Assembly (NCBI RefSeq): GCF_023264855.1
Contig: NZ_JAHFUW010000039.1
Coordinates: forward strand, 1 to 44,407
Direction of reading: 5' to 3'
Length of the DNA stretch: 44,407 bases
Source of the DNA: Herbiconiux sp.
GTDB lineage: Bacteria; Actinomycetota; Actinomycetes; Actinomycetales; Microbacteriaceae
Part shown: piece after piece, positions 1 through 7,212 of the stretch
How the letters are laid out: every line of letters starts with the position of its first letter
Position numbering within the stretch: position 1 is the stretch's first letter
Made by a program: the position numbers and the translations under genes
Notes under the pieces: generated by a model
What the model saw: the letters and a program-made list of their open reading frames with translations, nothing else
Databases searched by the model: none
What the model was told of the DNA's origin: nothing

Positions 1-194
1 GGCGCAGCATCCGTCGACGGCTGCGCGTCCTGAGCGAAGGCGACCACCGGGCTGCCGAGGCACAGCAGGCCGGCCAACCCGAGGGAGACCCCGGCGATCG
101 CCAGGCGGCGCACGCCGGAGGTGGGTACGGCATCCGCGTCGGTGCGGATGGCGGAGTCGTCCGCCGGGAGGGAGGTGGGGCCGTTGCGCCGCAT
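1..194 (-). CDS. Secreted protein, N-terminal fragment (runs off window)
   Basis: Only the first 64 codons are present; the gene continues beyond base 1. The start is the ATG at 194-192. The visible part has a hydrophilic, Asp/Thr-rich N-region of about 28 residues, then Arg-Arg and a hydrophobic stretch (about residues 31-53, rich in Leu, Gly, Val and Ala) ending in an AFA-Q-like site. This looks like a signal peptide with a long N-region, so the product is probably exported or membrane-anchored. No domain is visible, so the function cannot be called. A purine-rich GAGAAGAG about 8 nt upstream is a weak ribosome-binding site. Confidence 0.65.
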   Translation of the reverse strand, partial: MRRNGPTSLPADDSAIRTDADAVPTSGVRRLAIAGVSLGLAGLLCLGSPVVAFAQDAQPSTDAA

Positions 195-316
195 CGTCGT
201 AGCTCTTCTCGTCTGGTCACCGCCGTGTTCGGCACCGCGGTGAGGGGGTGCTGCAACGCTACGAACCGCACCCCCACTCCCGGCACCGTGCTCACTACGG
301 TGGTTCCCGATCCGCC

Positions 317-324
317 CTACGGTA
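317..324 (-). promoter_or_regulatory. Possible -10 element (TACCGTAG) for the secreted-protein gene
   Basis: On the minus strand TACCGTAG lies about 120 nt upstream of the ATG at 194. The same 8-mer forms the -10 region of the tRNA-Gln promoter at 497-504. I see no convincing -35 here, so this is a weak call. The rest of the 195-394 gap holds no gene that I can see. Confidence 0.3.
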
Positions 325-361
325 AATCCTGCTCCGCCACACGGAACGCGCAGCGGGCAAC

Positions 362-386
362 AAAAAAGGCCCCTCGAGAAGGGGCC
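362..386 (-). terminator. Intrinsic terminator after tRNA-Gln
   Basis: Read on the minus strand: GGCCCC, a 7-nt loop, GGGGCC, then TTTTTT. The stem and T-run directly follow the tRNA 3' end. This is the only classical hairpin-plus-T-tract terminator I found in the window. Confidence 0.9.
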
Positions 387-394
387 TGATCGTG

Positions 395-466
395 CTGGGG
401 TACCTGGACTCGAACCAAGAACAACTGAACCAGAATCAGCCGTGTTGCCAATTACACCATACCCCA
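395..466 (-). tRNA. tRNA-Gln (anticodon CTG)
   Basis: A 72-nt cloverleaf reads on the minus strand. The acceptor arm TGGGGTA pairs with TACCCCA, followed by discriminator G. The anticodon loop TTCTGGT has CTG at positions 34-36, decoding CAG. The T-arm has GGTTCGAGTCC. The 3' CCA is not encoded. A glutamine tRNA close to gltX is a frequent arrangement in actinobacteria. The gene has its own promoter and terminator and looks monocistronic. Confidence 0.95.
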
Positions 467-498
467 ATGGCCCTGACCTGAGCCCGAGCCGACCCTCT

Positions 499-527
499 AC
501 GGTAGCGCATGCGGACGGGGGTTCCAA
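499..527 (-). promoter_or_regulatory. Promoter of tRNA-Gln
   Basis: On the minus strand TTGGAA (527-522), a 17-bp spacer and TACCGT (504-499) form a good housekeeping-sigma promoter. The expected transcription start is about 25 nt before the tRNA 5' end. Confidence 0.65.
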
Positions 528-556
528 AAGCGCCGTGGGGTGCGGATGAACACGGC

Positions 557-1135
557 TCAGACCCGCGAGAACCAGCCCGGGTACTCGAGCACGAAGCCGT
601 CGGAATCGACGCGCAGATCCCGCACGAAGTCGCTGTCGCGGGACTCGTAGCGGTACACCTCGGGGCCTATCCGCCGGTAGCGCTGAGGGTCGGCGCTCAC
701 CCGCATCAGGGCCACGTCGACGTACGCCGTCACGATGTCGGCGCTCTCCCCCACCGCCAGGCTGAGGCGCCGCACCGGGAGGGTGTTGCTGAACGGGGTG
801 ACCGAGATGTCGACGTCGATCACGTCGGCGAGGCCGGGCAGCATCCGCGCATCGTCGCTCACCCAGCGACCGTCGCCGGCCGAGCGCATCGAGAGGGAGC
901 GGCCGCGCAGCGTCTCGGCCACCGACACGTAGCGGGTGCGCCAGCCATCGTCGCACTCGACCCGGTAGTACACGTCGTAGGGCTCCGGATCGGCGAGCAC
1001 CACGTGGCCCACGGCCACGCATCCGCTCGGCCCGAGCGTCACGGTGAGGTCTTCGCGGCCGGCGCCGCCCGCCTCGGGCTCGCGGGTCCACGACAGGGAG
1101 AGCGTGCGCGTCTCGGACTGCGTCTGCTGGGCCAT
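557..1135 (-). CDS. Putative glycolipid-binding domain protein (PF06475 type)
   Basis: A 192-aa cytoplasmic protein without signal peptide or membrane segment. The order of conserved blocks matches the putative glycolipid-binding family (formerly DUF1089): a Tyr/Arg-Val-Glu-Cys-Asp strand followed by Trp-x-Thr-Arg (about residues 53-66), then the block Asp-Val-Asp-Ile-Ser-x-Thr-Pro-Phe-x-Asn-Thr-Leu-Pro (about 107-120), then Gln-Arg-Tyr and a C-terminal Leu-x-Tyr-Pro-Gly. The family is known from structures but its ligand is not settled, so the name is structural rather than functional. The ATG at 1135 is preceded by GGAGGTGA, a strong ribosome-binding site. A longer reading frame to 1273 runs into the DedA gene and is not used. 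Confidence 0.85.
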   Translation of the reverse strand: MAQQTQSETRTLSLSWTREPEAGGAGREDLTVTLGPSGCVAVGHVVLADPEPYDVYYRVECDDGWRTRYVSVAETLRGRSLSMRSAGDGRWVSDDARMLPGLADVIDVDISVTPFSNTLPVRRLSLAVGESADIVTAYVDVALMRVSADPQRYRRIGPEVYRYESRDSDFVRDLRVDSDGFVLEYPGWFSRV

Positions 1136-1173
1136 CGCGTCACCTCCGGTCGACCGGATCCGTGACCCACAAT

Positions 1174-1824
1174 CTACTCCGGTGCGGCCTCTTTGCGGGA
1201 GGCCCGGCGCTGCCGGATGTAGGCGATCACGGCCGATCCGACGGTGATCACCACGATGCCGATCAGCACCCACTCCATGTACTGCTCCACCACCGCGGCC
1301 ACCTCGGGGATGTTGCCGAGCGCGAAGCCGAGCCCGATGATCGCGGCCGACCAGATCGCCGCGCCCAGCGCGTTGAAGCCGAGGAAGTGCAGGTAGTGCA
1401 TCTTGCCGACGCCCGCCGCCACCGGAGCGAAGGTGCGCACGACCCCGACGAACCGCGCGATGGTGACCGCCCAGCCGCCGAAGCGGTCGAAGAACGACTG
1501 CGTGCGCTCCACGTTCTTGCGGCTGAAGAAGCCGGAATCGCGCTTCTCGAAGATGCCCGGACCGGCCTTCAGGCCGATCAGGTAGCCCAGTTGATCACCG
1601 AGCACCGCGGCTGCGAAGACCGCCAGGATGACCACCGGCAGCGGCAGCGGGATGGCTCCCGTGAACGTCAGCAGCCCGGTGAAGAACAGCAGCGTGTCCC
1701 CCGGCAGGAAGAAGCCGATCAGCAGCCCCGTCTCGGCGAACACGATCGCGCAGACGATGAGCAGCCCCCACACCCCTGCGCCCTCGACGACACCCTGCAC
1801 GCCGAACAGATCCTGAACCATCAC
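1174..1824 (-). CDS. DedA family (VTT/SNARE-associated) integral membrane protein
   Basis: A 216-aa protein with about five hydrophobic segments. DedA signatures are visible: the N-terminal Glu-Thr-Gly-Leu-Leu-Ile-Gly-Phe-Phe-Leu-Pro-Gly-Asp block (about residues 31-43), an Asp-Gln-Leu-Gly-Tyr-x-Ile-Gly segment near 76, and Arg-Phe-Val-Gly-Val-Val-Arg-Thr-Phe-Ala-Pro-Val-Ala-Ala-Gly near 123. DedA/VTT proteins are thought to move or flip lipids across the inner membrane; the substrate here is unknown. I chose the GTG at 1824 over the next codon ATG at 1821 because a -10-like TAGGCT ends exactly 6 nt upstream, which fits a leaderless message. The C-terminus is short and basic (Arg-Gln-Arg-Arg). 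Confidence 0.9.
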   Translation of the reverse strand: MMVQDLFGVQGVVEGAGVWGLLIVCAIVFAETGLLIGFFLPGDTLLFFTGLLTFTGAIPLPLPVVILAVFAAAVLGDQLGYLIGLKAGPGIFEKRDSGFFSRKNVERTQSFFDRFGGWAVTIARFVGVVRTFAPVAAGVGKMHYLHFLGFNALGAAIWSAAIIGLGFALGNIPEVAAVVEQYMEWVLIGIVVITVGSAVIAYIRQRRASRKEAAPE

Positions 1825-1830
1825 CTGCTG

Positions 1831-1836
1831 AGCCTA
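1831..1836 (-). promoter_or_regulatory. -10-like TAGGCT of the DedA gene (probable leaderless)
   Basis: TAGGCT, 6 nt (CAGCAG), then GTG at 1824. Transcription would start at or beside the start codon. Confidence 0.5.
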
Positions 1837-1898
1837 AACGCTCGGAGTCGACTCGCCGCACGCCGGACGCCGGCTGGGCGGGCGGGCGTGCGGGCGGG

Positions 1899-2897
1899 TC
1901 AGCCGATCAGGGCGCGGTTGACCGCGGCGGCGACACGGGCACCGGCTCCGGCGGCCACGATCAGCTGCTGGGGGCCGGGAGGCGTGAGATCGCCCACGGC
2001 ATAGAGGCCGGGAACGGATGTCGCCCCGCGCCCGTCCACGACGATGTGCCCCTCGCCGTCCTGCTCGAAGCCGAGGGTTTCGGCGAAGGCCACCGGCACC
2101 GACCACAGCGGGCGCACGAAGCCACCCGTGCGGGGAACGAGCGTGCCGTCCTCCAGCTGCACCCCGGTGAGCCCCGACCGGTCGCCGACCACGTCGGCGA
2201 GAGGGCGCCGCTCGACGGCGATGCCGCGCGCGACGAGGTCGGCCTCCTCGGCTGCGGTCACCGCGTCGGGCGAGCCGCCGGTGAACACGATCAGGTCGTC
2301 CGTCACCTGAGAGATCAGCAGGGCGCGCTCGGCGAGATCCGGCGTCGAGCCGATCAGCGCGAGCGGTTGGCCGCTCTTCTCGAAGGCGTCGCACTCGATG
2401 CAGCTGTGCAGGCTGGTGCCGTAGTAGGCCCGGATGCTCGGCAGCGCCGGCAGCGTCTCGGCGAGCCCGCTGGCCAGCACCACGACGGGCGCGCTGACCG
2501 AGCGGTCGGCGGATCCGCGCACGCCGCGCGAGGTGACCGTGAAGCCGCCACCGGTCTCCGCGACGACCGATCCGACGAGGCCCTGGTGGAACTCCGCATC
2601 CGGGTACCCGGCGAACTCCTCGCGGCCGAGCGCGCGCAGCTCGAGCGGCGAGACGCCGTCCCGCGTGAGGAACCCGTGCGATACCAGCGTGGCCGAGTGC
2701 CGCGGACGGTTGCTGTCGAGGATGAGCACCCGGCGCCGGGCCCGCACGAGATTGAGGCCCGTCGAGAGCCCCGCGGGGCCGCCGCCGATGATCACGACGT
2801 CGTAGCGGTCGGCTTCGGATGCGACCTCCGCAGCCGCGCCAGTCGCCGCCGCGGTCGCCGCCGCAGGTGCGGACGCTCCCGCATCCACCCCGCTCAT
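1899..2897 (-). CDS. Thioredoxin-reductase-like FAD/NAD(P)-dependent oxidoreductase
   Basis: A 332-aa flavoprotein. After an Ala-rich N-terminal stretch of about 30 residues comes the FAD-binding Gly-Gly-Gly-Pro-Ala-Gly (38-43). A Cys-Ile-Glu-Cys pair lies at 166-169, in the place of the redox CxxC of thioredoxin reductases. The C-terminal FAD motif Leu-Tyr-Ala-Val-Gly-Asp is present near residue 300. The central NAD(P) motif is degenerate (Ile-Gly-Ser-Thr near 182), so nucleotide specificity is unclear. The active-site pair suggests reduction of a disulfide, but the flanking sequence differs from the usual TrxB Cys-Ala-Thr-Cys-Asp, so the partner is unknown. The start ATG at 2897 overlaps the gltX stop as ATGA, implying translational coupling. 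The frame stays open upstream to 3092 but only inside gltX. Confidence 0.85.
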   Translation of the reverse strand: MSGVDAGASAPAAATAAATGAAAEVASEADRYDVVIIGGGPAGLSTGLNLVRARRRVLILDSNRPRHSATLVSHGFLTRDGVSPLELRALGREEFAGYPDAEFHQGLVGSVVAETGGGFTVTSRGVRGSADRSVSAPVVVLASGLAETLPALPSIRAYYGTSLHSCIECDAFEKSGQPLALIGSTPDLAERALLISQVTDDLIVFTGGSPDAVTAAEEADLVARGIAVERRPLADVVGDRSGLTGVQLEDGTLVPRTGGFVRPLWSVPVAFAETLGFEQDGEGHIVVDGRGATSVPGLYAVGDLTPPGPQQLIVAAGAGARVAAAVNRALIG

Positions 2898-4438
2898 CGC
2901 GACTTCACCAGCCCGTCGAGGCGCGCGACCGTCTCGGCCTTGCCCAGGATCTCCATCGACTCGAACAGCGGCGGCGAGATGCGGCGGCCCGAGAGCGCGA
3001 CCCGCAGCGGCCCATAGGCGATGCGCGGCTTCAATCCGAGGCCCTCGATCAGCGCGGCCGCCAAAGCGGCCTGGATGCTCTCGGCCGTCCATTCCGATTC
3101 GGGAATGTTCTCGACGGCGCCGATCGCCGCCACCAGCACCAGGCCGCTGTTCTCGGGCAGGGAGGCCACCGCATCCTCGGCGTAGGTCAGCGACGCCGCG
3201 TCGACGAAGAACGAGCCCATCAGCTCGGGAGCCTCGTCGAGCAGGGCCATGCGCGTCTGCACGAGCGGCGCGACCTTGGCGAGAACGGCTTCGTCGGCGG
3301 ATGACAACGGCTCCGTCACCACGCCGGCCGCCGACAGATACGGCACCAGGCGCCGGGCGAAGTCGTCTTCCGTCAGCAACCGGATGTGGTCGCCGTTGAT
3401 CGACTCCGCCTTCTTCAGATCGAAGCGCGCCGGATTCGGCAGCACGTCCTCCACGTCGAACGCGGCCACCATCTCCTCGATCGAGAACACGTCGCGATCC
3501 GGAGCCAGCGACCAGCCGAGCAGCGCCAGATAGTTCACCAGACCCTCGGGGATGAAACCGCGGTCACGGTGGTGGAACAGGTTCGACTCGGGGTCGCGCT
3601 TGGAGAGCTTCTTGTTGCCCTCCCCCATCACGTACGGCAGGTGCCCGAAGCGGGGCACGAACGTGGTCACCCCGATGTCGATGAGTGCGTGGTACAGCGC
3701 GATCTGACGAGGCGTCGACGAGAGCAGGTCTTCGCCGCGCAGCACGTGCGTGATGCCCATCAGGGCGTCGTCGACCGGGTTCACGAGCGTGTAGAGCGGA
3801 TGCCCGTTCGGGCGCACGATCACGAAGTCGGTGAACGAACCGGCCGGGAAGGTGATCTCGCCGCGCACCAGGTCGTCGAACGACAGGTCGGCATCCGGAA
3901 CCCGCAGCCGGAGCGCCGGCTCGCGCCCTTCGGCCCGGAAGGCCGCCTTCTGCTCCTCGGTGAGGTCGCGGTCGTAGTTGTCGTAGCCGTGCTGCTTCGA
4001 GCGGCCGGCCGCCTCGTTGCGGGCGTCGATCTCGTCGGCGTTCGAGAAGCTCTCGTAGACGTGTCCCGACTCGATCAGACGGGCGATCACCGATCGGTAG
4101 ATGTCGTAGCGCTCCGACTGGCGGTAGGGGGCGTGCGGGCCGCCTACGTTCACGCCCTCGTCCCAGGTGAGACCGAGCCAGCTGAGCGCCTCGATGATGA
4201 GCTCGTAGCTCTCTTCGGAGTCGCGGTTGGCATCCGTGTCTTCGATGCGGAACACCAGCTTGCCGCCGGTGTGCCGGGCGTAGGCCCAGTTGAACAGGGC
4301 GGTGCGCACGAGGCCGACGTGCGGCGTGCCGGTGGGGCTCGGGCAGAACCGCACGCGCACCTCGGACCCGGTGGCCTCGGAGAACGGATGCGCCGAAGCG
4401 GAATGGGCAGATGCGGGATGCGGTGACGGTGCGCTCAT
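2894..4438 (-). CDS. gltX: Glutamate--tRNA ligase
   Basis: A 514-aa class I aminoacyl-tRNA synthetase that charges tRNA-Glu; in bacteria lacking GlnRS it can also misacylate tRNA-Gln, which is then amidated. The HIGH-type signature Pro-Thr-Gly-Thr-Pro-His-Val-Gly is at 35-42 and the KMSKS-type Lys-Leu-Ser-Lys-Arg at 277-281. Arg-Ile-Glu-Asp-Thr-Asp (64-69) is also typical of the family. The first 25 residues are a His/Ala/Ser-rich extension of the usual N-terminus; the conserved part begins with Val-Arg-Val-Arg-Phe. A -10-like TAGAAT lies 9 nt upstream of the ATG and no Shine-Dalgarno sequence is obvious, so a very short leader is likely. The downstream oxidoreductase overlaps by 4 bp. Confidence 0.97.
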   Translation of the reverse strand: MSAPSPHPASAHSASAHPFSEATGSEVRVRFCPSPTGTPHVGLVRTALFNWAYARHTGGKLVFRIEDTDANRDSEESYELIIEALSWLGLTWDEGVNVGGPHAPYRQSERYDIYRSVIARLIESGHVYESFSNADEIDARNEAAGRSKQHGYDNYDRDLTEEQKAAFRAEGREPALRLRVPDADLSFDDLVRGEITFPAGSFTDFVIVRPNGHPLYTLVNPVDDALMGITHVLRGEDLLSSTPRQIALYHALIDIGVTTFVPRFGHLPYVMGEGNKKLSKRDPESNLFHHRDRGFIPEGLVNYLALLGWSLAPDRDVFSIEEMVAAFDVEDVLPNPARFDLKKAESINGDHIRLLTEDDFARRLVPYLSAAGVVTEPLSSADEAVLAKVAPLVQTRMALLDEAPELMGSFFVDAASLTYAEDAVASLPENSGLVLVAAIGAVENIPESEWTAESIQAALAAALIEGLGLKPRIAYGPLRVALSGRRISPPLFESMEILGKAETVARLDGLVKSR

Positions 4439-4447
4439 GACCCGTCG

Positions 4448-4453
4448 ATTCTA
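4448..4453 (-). promoter_or_regulatory. -10-like TAGAAT of gltX
   Basis: TAGAAT on the minus strand, 9 nt before the gltX ATG. The predicted leader is only about 3 nt. Confidence 0.45.
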
Positions 4454-4490
4454 CGCGGGCGGGCAGGGAGACACCCGATCCGGACATCCC

Positions 4491-4525
4491 TTGTAGTACT
4501 AGTTATACGGCTATCGAGTTATATT
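4491..4525. promoter_or_regulatory. AT-rich patch with direct repeats upstream of the LuxR-type gene
   Basis: A sharp AT-rich island in very GC-rich DNA, between divergent gltX and the regulator at 4578. AGTTATA occurs twice (4501-4507 and 4517-4523) with a 16-bp period. TATATT at 4520-4525 could serve as a -10 for the downstream gene, although no clear -35 lies at the right distance. It may be the regulator's promoter or binding site. Confidence 0.4.
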
Positions 4526-4577
4526 CGGAGCTGGTCACGAATTCCCGATCGCGGCCTCGTGAGGAGTTTGCGTACTG

Positions 4578-6266
4578 GTGCGACCTGCCCGACTGTGGAG
4601 TGACGCGGTGCGGAGCGCCCTCGCAGAGGGGCGATCCGAGGAGGCCGCTGCGCTCGCAGCCGACTCCTGGCGGCACTACTCGGTGAGCGATCCCACGCTG
4701 GTGCGCAGTACCATCCGGTCGTTGCCGACCGAGGTGTGGCAGGCCGACCCGTGGCTGCTGACCGGGCTCGCCTGCAGTTATTACAGCGCGGCGGAATCGG
4801 TCGAGCGCGCCACATCGGCTCTGTACCTCAAAGAGGCCAGACGACAGCTCGCGGCGCAGGATGCCACCCGCGCCCTCCACGATCCCGGGCTCCCGGCCGG
4901 CGCGGGCAGCGCGGATTCGGACGCGCATCCGCACGACATGATGGTGCGCCTGGCGTTCGCGGCGGATCAGCGGCGGCGCGGCCGCTTCGAGCGCGCGCAC
5001 GAGCTTCTGAACCGGCTGGGCGACGAGCTGGAGCACGACCGCTCGGCGCAGTTCGACTGGCGCATCGGCATGGAGTCCCGCCTCCGGCTCGAGCGCTCCG
5101 TCCTCGACTGGCATCGCGCCGCGTTCGACCATCACGAGTCCTCGATCGGTCCGGCGCTCGCCATGGCGCGTGAACAGCTGCTGCCCGACGAGCGCGTGCG
5201 GGCGTACGGCACGGCCGCGCTCTACGCCCTGCTGAACGAGAACTACCCGCAGGTGCAGGAGTGGGTCGATCGCGCTTTCGCCGCCGCCGACGCCGCCGAG
5301 CAGCCCGACGATCCGAGCGAGATACCCCTTCGGGACTCCGTCGCCACCGCACCGGCGCTGATCGCCCTTGCCCTGATGGAACTCGAACGCGGCAACTTCG
5401 ACCGCGCGGCCGAGCTTGCTCCGGATCTGGGCGGAGCGGTGCGTGGAACCGAGTGGCGCAGCTACTCGGCCATCGTGACATCGATGACACTGCTGGTGCG
5501 GGGCCGCCCCACCGAGGCGCTCGAACCGCTCCGCCTCGCTCGCCAGCTGGCGCACCGGTGGACCGGTGCGGGCCTGCTCGACACCCTGACCTACGTCATC
5601 CGCATGGGCATCGAGACCGCACTGGGCCGCAACTTCCCGTTCGAGATGCCGCACGACGCACAGATCGACGACTCGCGGCACCTGTTCTGCAGCGGACGGT
5701 ACAGCGGATGGCTGTTCATCAGCCAGAGCCGCTACCACGAGGCCATCGCCGCCGTGGCCGACTGTGTGCGCCTCGGGGAGGCGCATTCGCGCGGGTCGCT
5801 GATCGAGGCGCTGCTGGTCGACTCCACGGCCCGGGCCGCCCTCGGCGAAGAGGCCCGGAGCGCCTCCAGTTTCGACTACGCGCTGCTGCTGGGCGCCGAG
5901 AGCGGCTTCCGCCGCGCCTTCTATCACCTGCCGACGGTGGTTCTCGGGCCGATGCTGACCGCGGCACGCACGCGGCCGCAACCCGCGCGGGTTCCCGGGT
6001 TGCTGGACGAGCTGACCGACGCCTTCGGCACGGACGAGGGCGCGCTTCCCGCATTGAGCGAGCGGGAGCAGCAGATCCTCATCGGCCTGGCAGCGGGACG
6101 ATCCCTGCGCGAGCTCTCGCAGCAGTTCTTCATCTCGCACAACACCGTCAAGACCCACGTGCGCCACATCTACCGCAAGCTCGGTGTCGGGTCGCGCAGC
6201 GAGGCGCTCGTCGCCGCTCAGCTGCTGGGGATCACACCGGCGGCGCCGTTCGATCTGAAGCGCTGA
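4578..6266 (+). CDS. LuxR-type transcriptional regulator with a long helical-repeat N-terminal region
   Basis: A 562-aa protein. The C-terminal LuxR/GerE-type helix-turn-helix is clear at about residues 493-552 (Leu-Ser-Glu-Arg-Glu start, then Thr-Val-Lys-Thr-His-Val and Tyr-Arg-Lys-Leu-Gly-Val). The first ~480 residues are alpha-helical and rich in Ala, Leu, Glu and Arg, resembling the TPR-like sensor region of MalT/LAL regulators. The P-loop ATPase domain expected at the N-terminus of a full LAL protein (about 900 aa) is absent. It is therefore a short LAL-like regulator; the signal is unknown. The start is GTG 4578, with GAGGAG about 12 nt upstream. The downstream DUF1206 gene begins 51 bp after the stop on the same strand but has its own possible -10. 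Confidence 0.85.
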   Translation: MRPARLWSDAVRSALAEGRSEEAAALAADSWRHYSVSDPTLVRSTIRSLPTEVWQADPWLLTGLACSYYSAAESVERATSALYLKEARRQLAAQDATRALHDPGLPAGAGSADSDAHPHDMMVRLAFAADQRRRGRFERAHELLNRLGDELEHDRSAQFDWRIGMESRLRLERSVLDWHRAAFDHHESSIGPALAMAREQLLPDERVRAYGTAALYALLNENYPQVQEWVDRAFAAADAAEQPDDPSEIPLRDSVATAPALIALALMELERGNFDRAAELAPDLGGAVRGTEWRSYSAIVTSMTLLVRGRPTEALEPLRLARQLAHRWTGAGLLDTLTYVIRMGIETALGRNFPFEMPHDAQIDDSRHLFCSGRYSGWLFISQSRYHEAIAAVADCVRLGEAHSRGSLIEALLVDSTARAALGEEARSASSFDYALLLGAESGFRRAFYHLPTVVLGPMLTAARTRPQPARVPGLLDELTDAFGTDEGALPALSEREQQILIGLAAGRSLRELSQQFFISHNTVKTHVRHIYRKLGVGSRSEALVAAQLLGITPAAPFDLKR

Positions 6267-6305
6267 CCGCGGGGCGGGCACGATGCCGAACCACCGCGCC
6301 CGTGC

Positions 6306-6311
6306 CACGCT
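6306..6311 (+). promoter_or_regulatory. Possible -10 (CACGCT) of the DUF1206 gene
   Basis: CACGCT, 6 nt, then ATG 6318. The first base departs from TANNNT, but the geometry matches the other probable leaderless starts and no Shine-Dalgarno sequence is present. Confidence 0.35.
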
Positions 6312-6317
6312 GGACAG

Positions 6318-7133
6318 ATGACATCCAGCCCGAAACGTGCCGCCCGCGACGTCAGCGACAACCGCGCCTTCCGTGTGCTGGCCCGCAGCGGCTTCGCCGT
6401 GAACGGACTGCTGCACATCCTGATCGGCGCCATCGCGATCGGCATCGCCGTGGCCGGCGGATCCGGCGGCGAGGCCGATCAGTCCGGTGCCCTCCGTGGT
6501 CTCTCCGACACCCCCGGCGGGTTGTTCGTGCTGTGGGTCGCGGTCGTCGGGCTGTTCGCGCTAGGTCTCTGGCAGCTGGTGCAACTGCCCTTGATCACGG
6601 ATGCCGATGCGAAGAAGAAGTGGGGGCGCCGGGCGACGGAGGCCGGCAAAGGCGTGGTCTACCTGGCCATCGGCGTCACCGCCCTGGTGTTCGCACTCGG
6701 GGGCTCGACGAGTTCGTCCGACTCCAGCCAGACGCTCAGCGCGCGACTGCTCGCCACCCCGGGCGGGGTGTTCCTGCTGGTCGCGATCGGGCTCGCCGTG
6801 TTCGGTGGCGGTGTGGGGTTCGTGGCGATCGGCATCCGGCGCACCTTCCGCAAGCTGATCCGCGTTCCGTCCGGCCCCGCAGGTCGTGGTGTCGTCGCGC
6901 TCGGCATGGTGGGCTACATCGCCAAGGGGATCGCCCTCGGCGTGGTGGGCGTGCTGTTCGTGGTGGCCGCATTCACGGTCGATCCGGAGAAGGCGTCGGG
7001 GCTGGACGGCGCACTGAAGGCGCTGGCGGATCTGCCCTTCGGCATCGTGGTGCTGATCGCGGTGGGCATCGGGCTGATCGCCTACGGCGTGTTCCTGGGC
7101 GCGCGCGCCCGGCTGGCGCGACTCGAGCGCTGA
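6318..7133 (+). CDS. DUF1206 domain-containing integral membrane protein
   Basis: A 271-aa protein built from three similar two-helix units, about six membrane segments in all: about residues 20-85, 105-175 and 190-265. Each begins with a Gly-rich amphipathic entry (Ala-Arg-Ser-Gly-Phe-Ala-Val-Asn-Gly, Ala-Gly-Lys-Gly-Val-Val-Tyr, Gly-Met-Val-Gly-Tyr-Ile-Ala-Lys-Gly). This triple repeat is the hallmark of DUF1206, whose function is unknown. The ATG has no visible ribosome-binding site, consistent with a leaderless message. The gene faces the unknown 535-aa gene tail to tail. Confidence 0.85.
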   Translation: MTSSPKRAARDVSDNRAFRVLARSGFAVNGLLHILIGAIAIGIAVAGGSGGEADQSGALRGLSDTPGGLFVLWVAVVGLFALGLWQLVQLPLITDADAKKKWGRRATEAGKGVVYLAIGVTALVFALGGSTSSSDSSQTLSARLLATPGGVFLLVAIGLAVFGGGVGFVAIGIRRTFRKLIRVPSGPAGRGVVALGMVGYIAKGIALGVVGVLFVVAAFTVDPEKASGLDGALKALADLPFGIVVLIAVGIGLIAYGVFLGARARLARLER

Positions 7134-7141
7134 CGCTACCG

Positions 7142-7185
7142 GATCGATCCGCTGACGCGCGGCGATCGATCCGATGATGCGCGCG
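7142..7185. repeat. Two imperfect tandem 22-bp units between convergent genes
   Basis: The unit GATCGATCCG-N-TGA-N-GCGCG-NN occurs at 7142-7163 and 7164-7185, identical at 18 of 22 positions. It fills most of the 79-bp gap between two converging genes. The first copy is part of the palindrome CGGATCGATCCG (7140-7151). It may be a local duplication with a role in termination; no T-run is present. Confidence 0.55.
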
Positions 7186-7212
7186 GATCGCCGTCGCCGA
7201 CGGTGCGTCGAC

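Noticed and set aside
4503-6416. 637-codon open frame antisense to the LuxR-type gene
   Set aside because: The LuxR-type HTH is unmistakable on the plus strand; the antisense frame has no recognisable domain.
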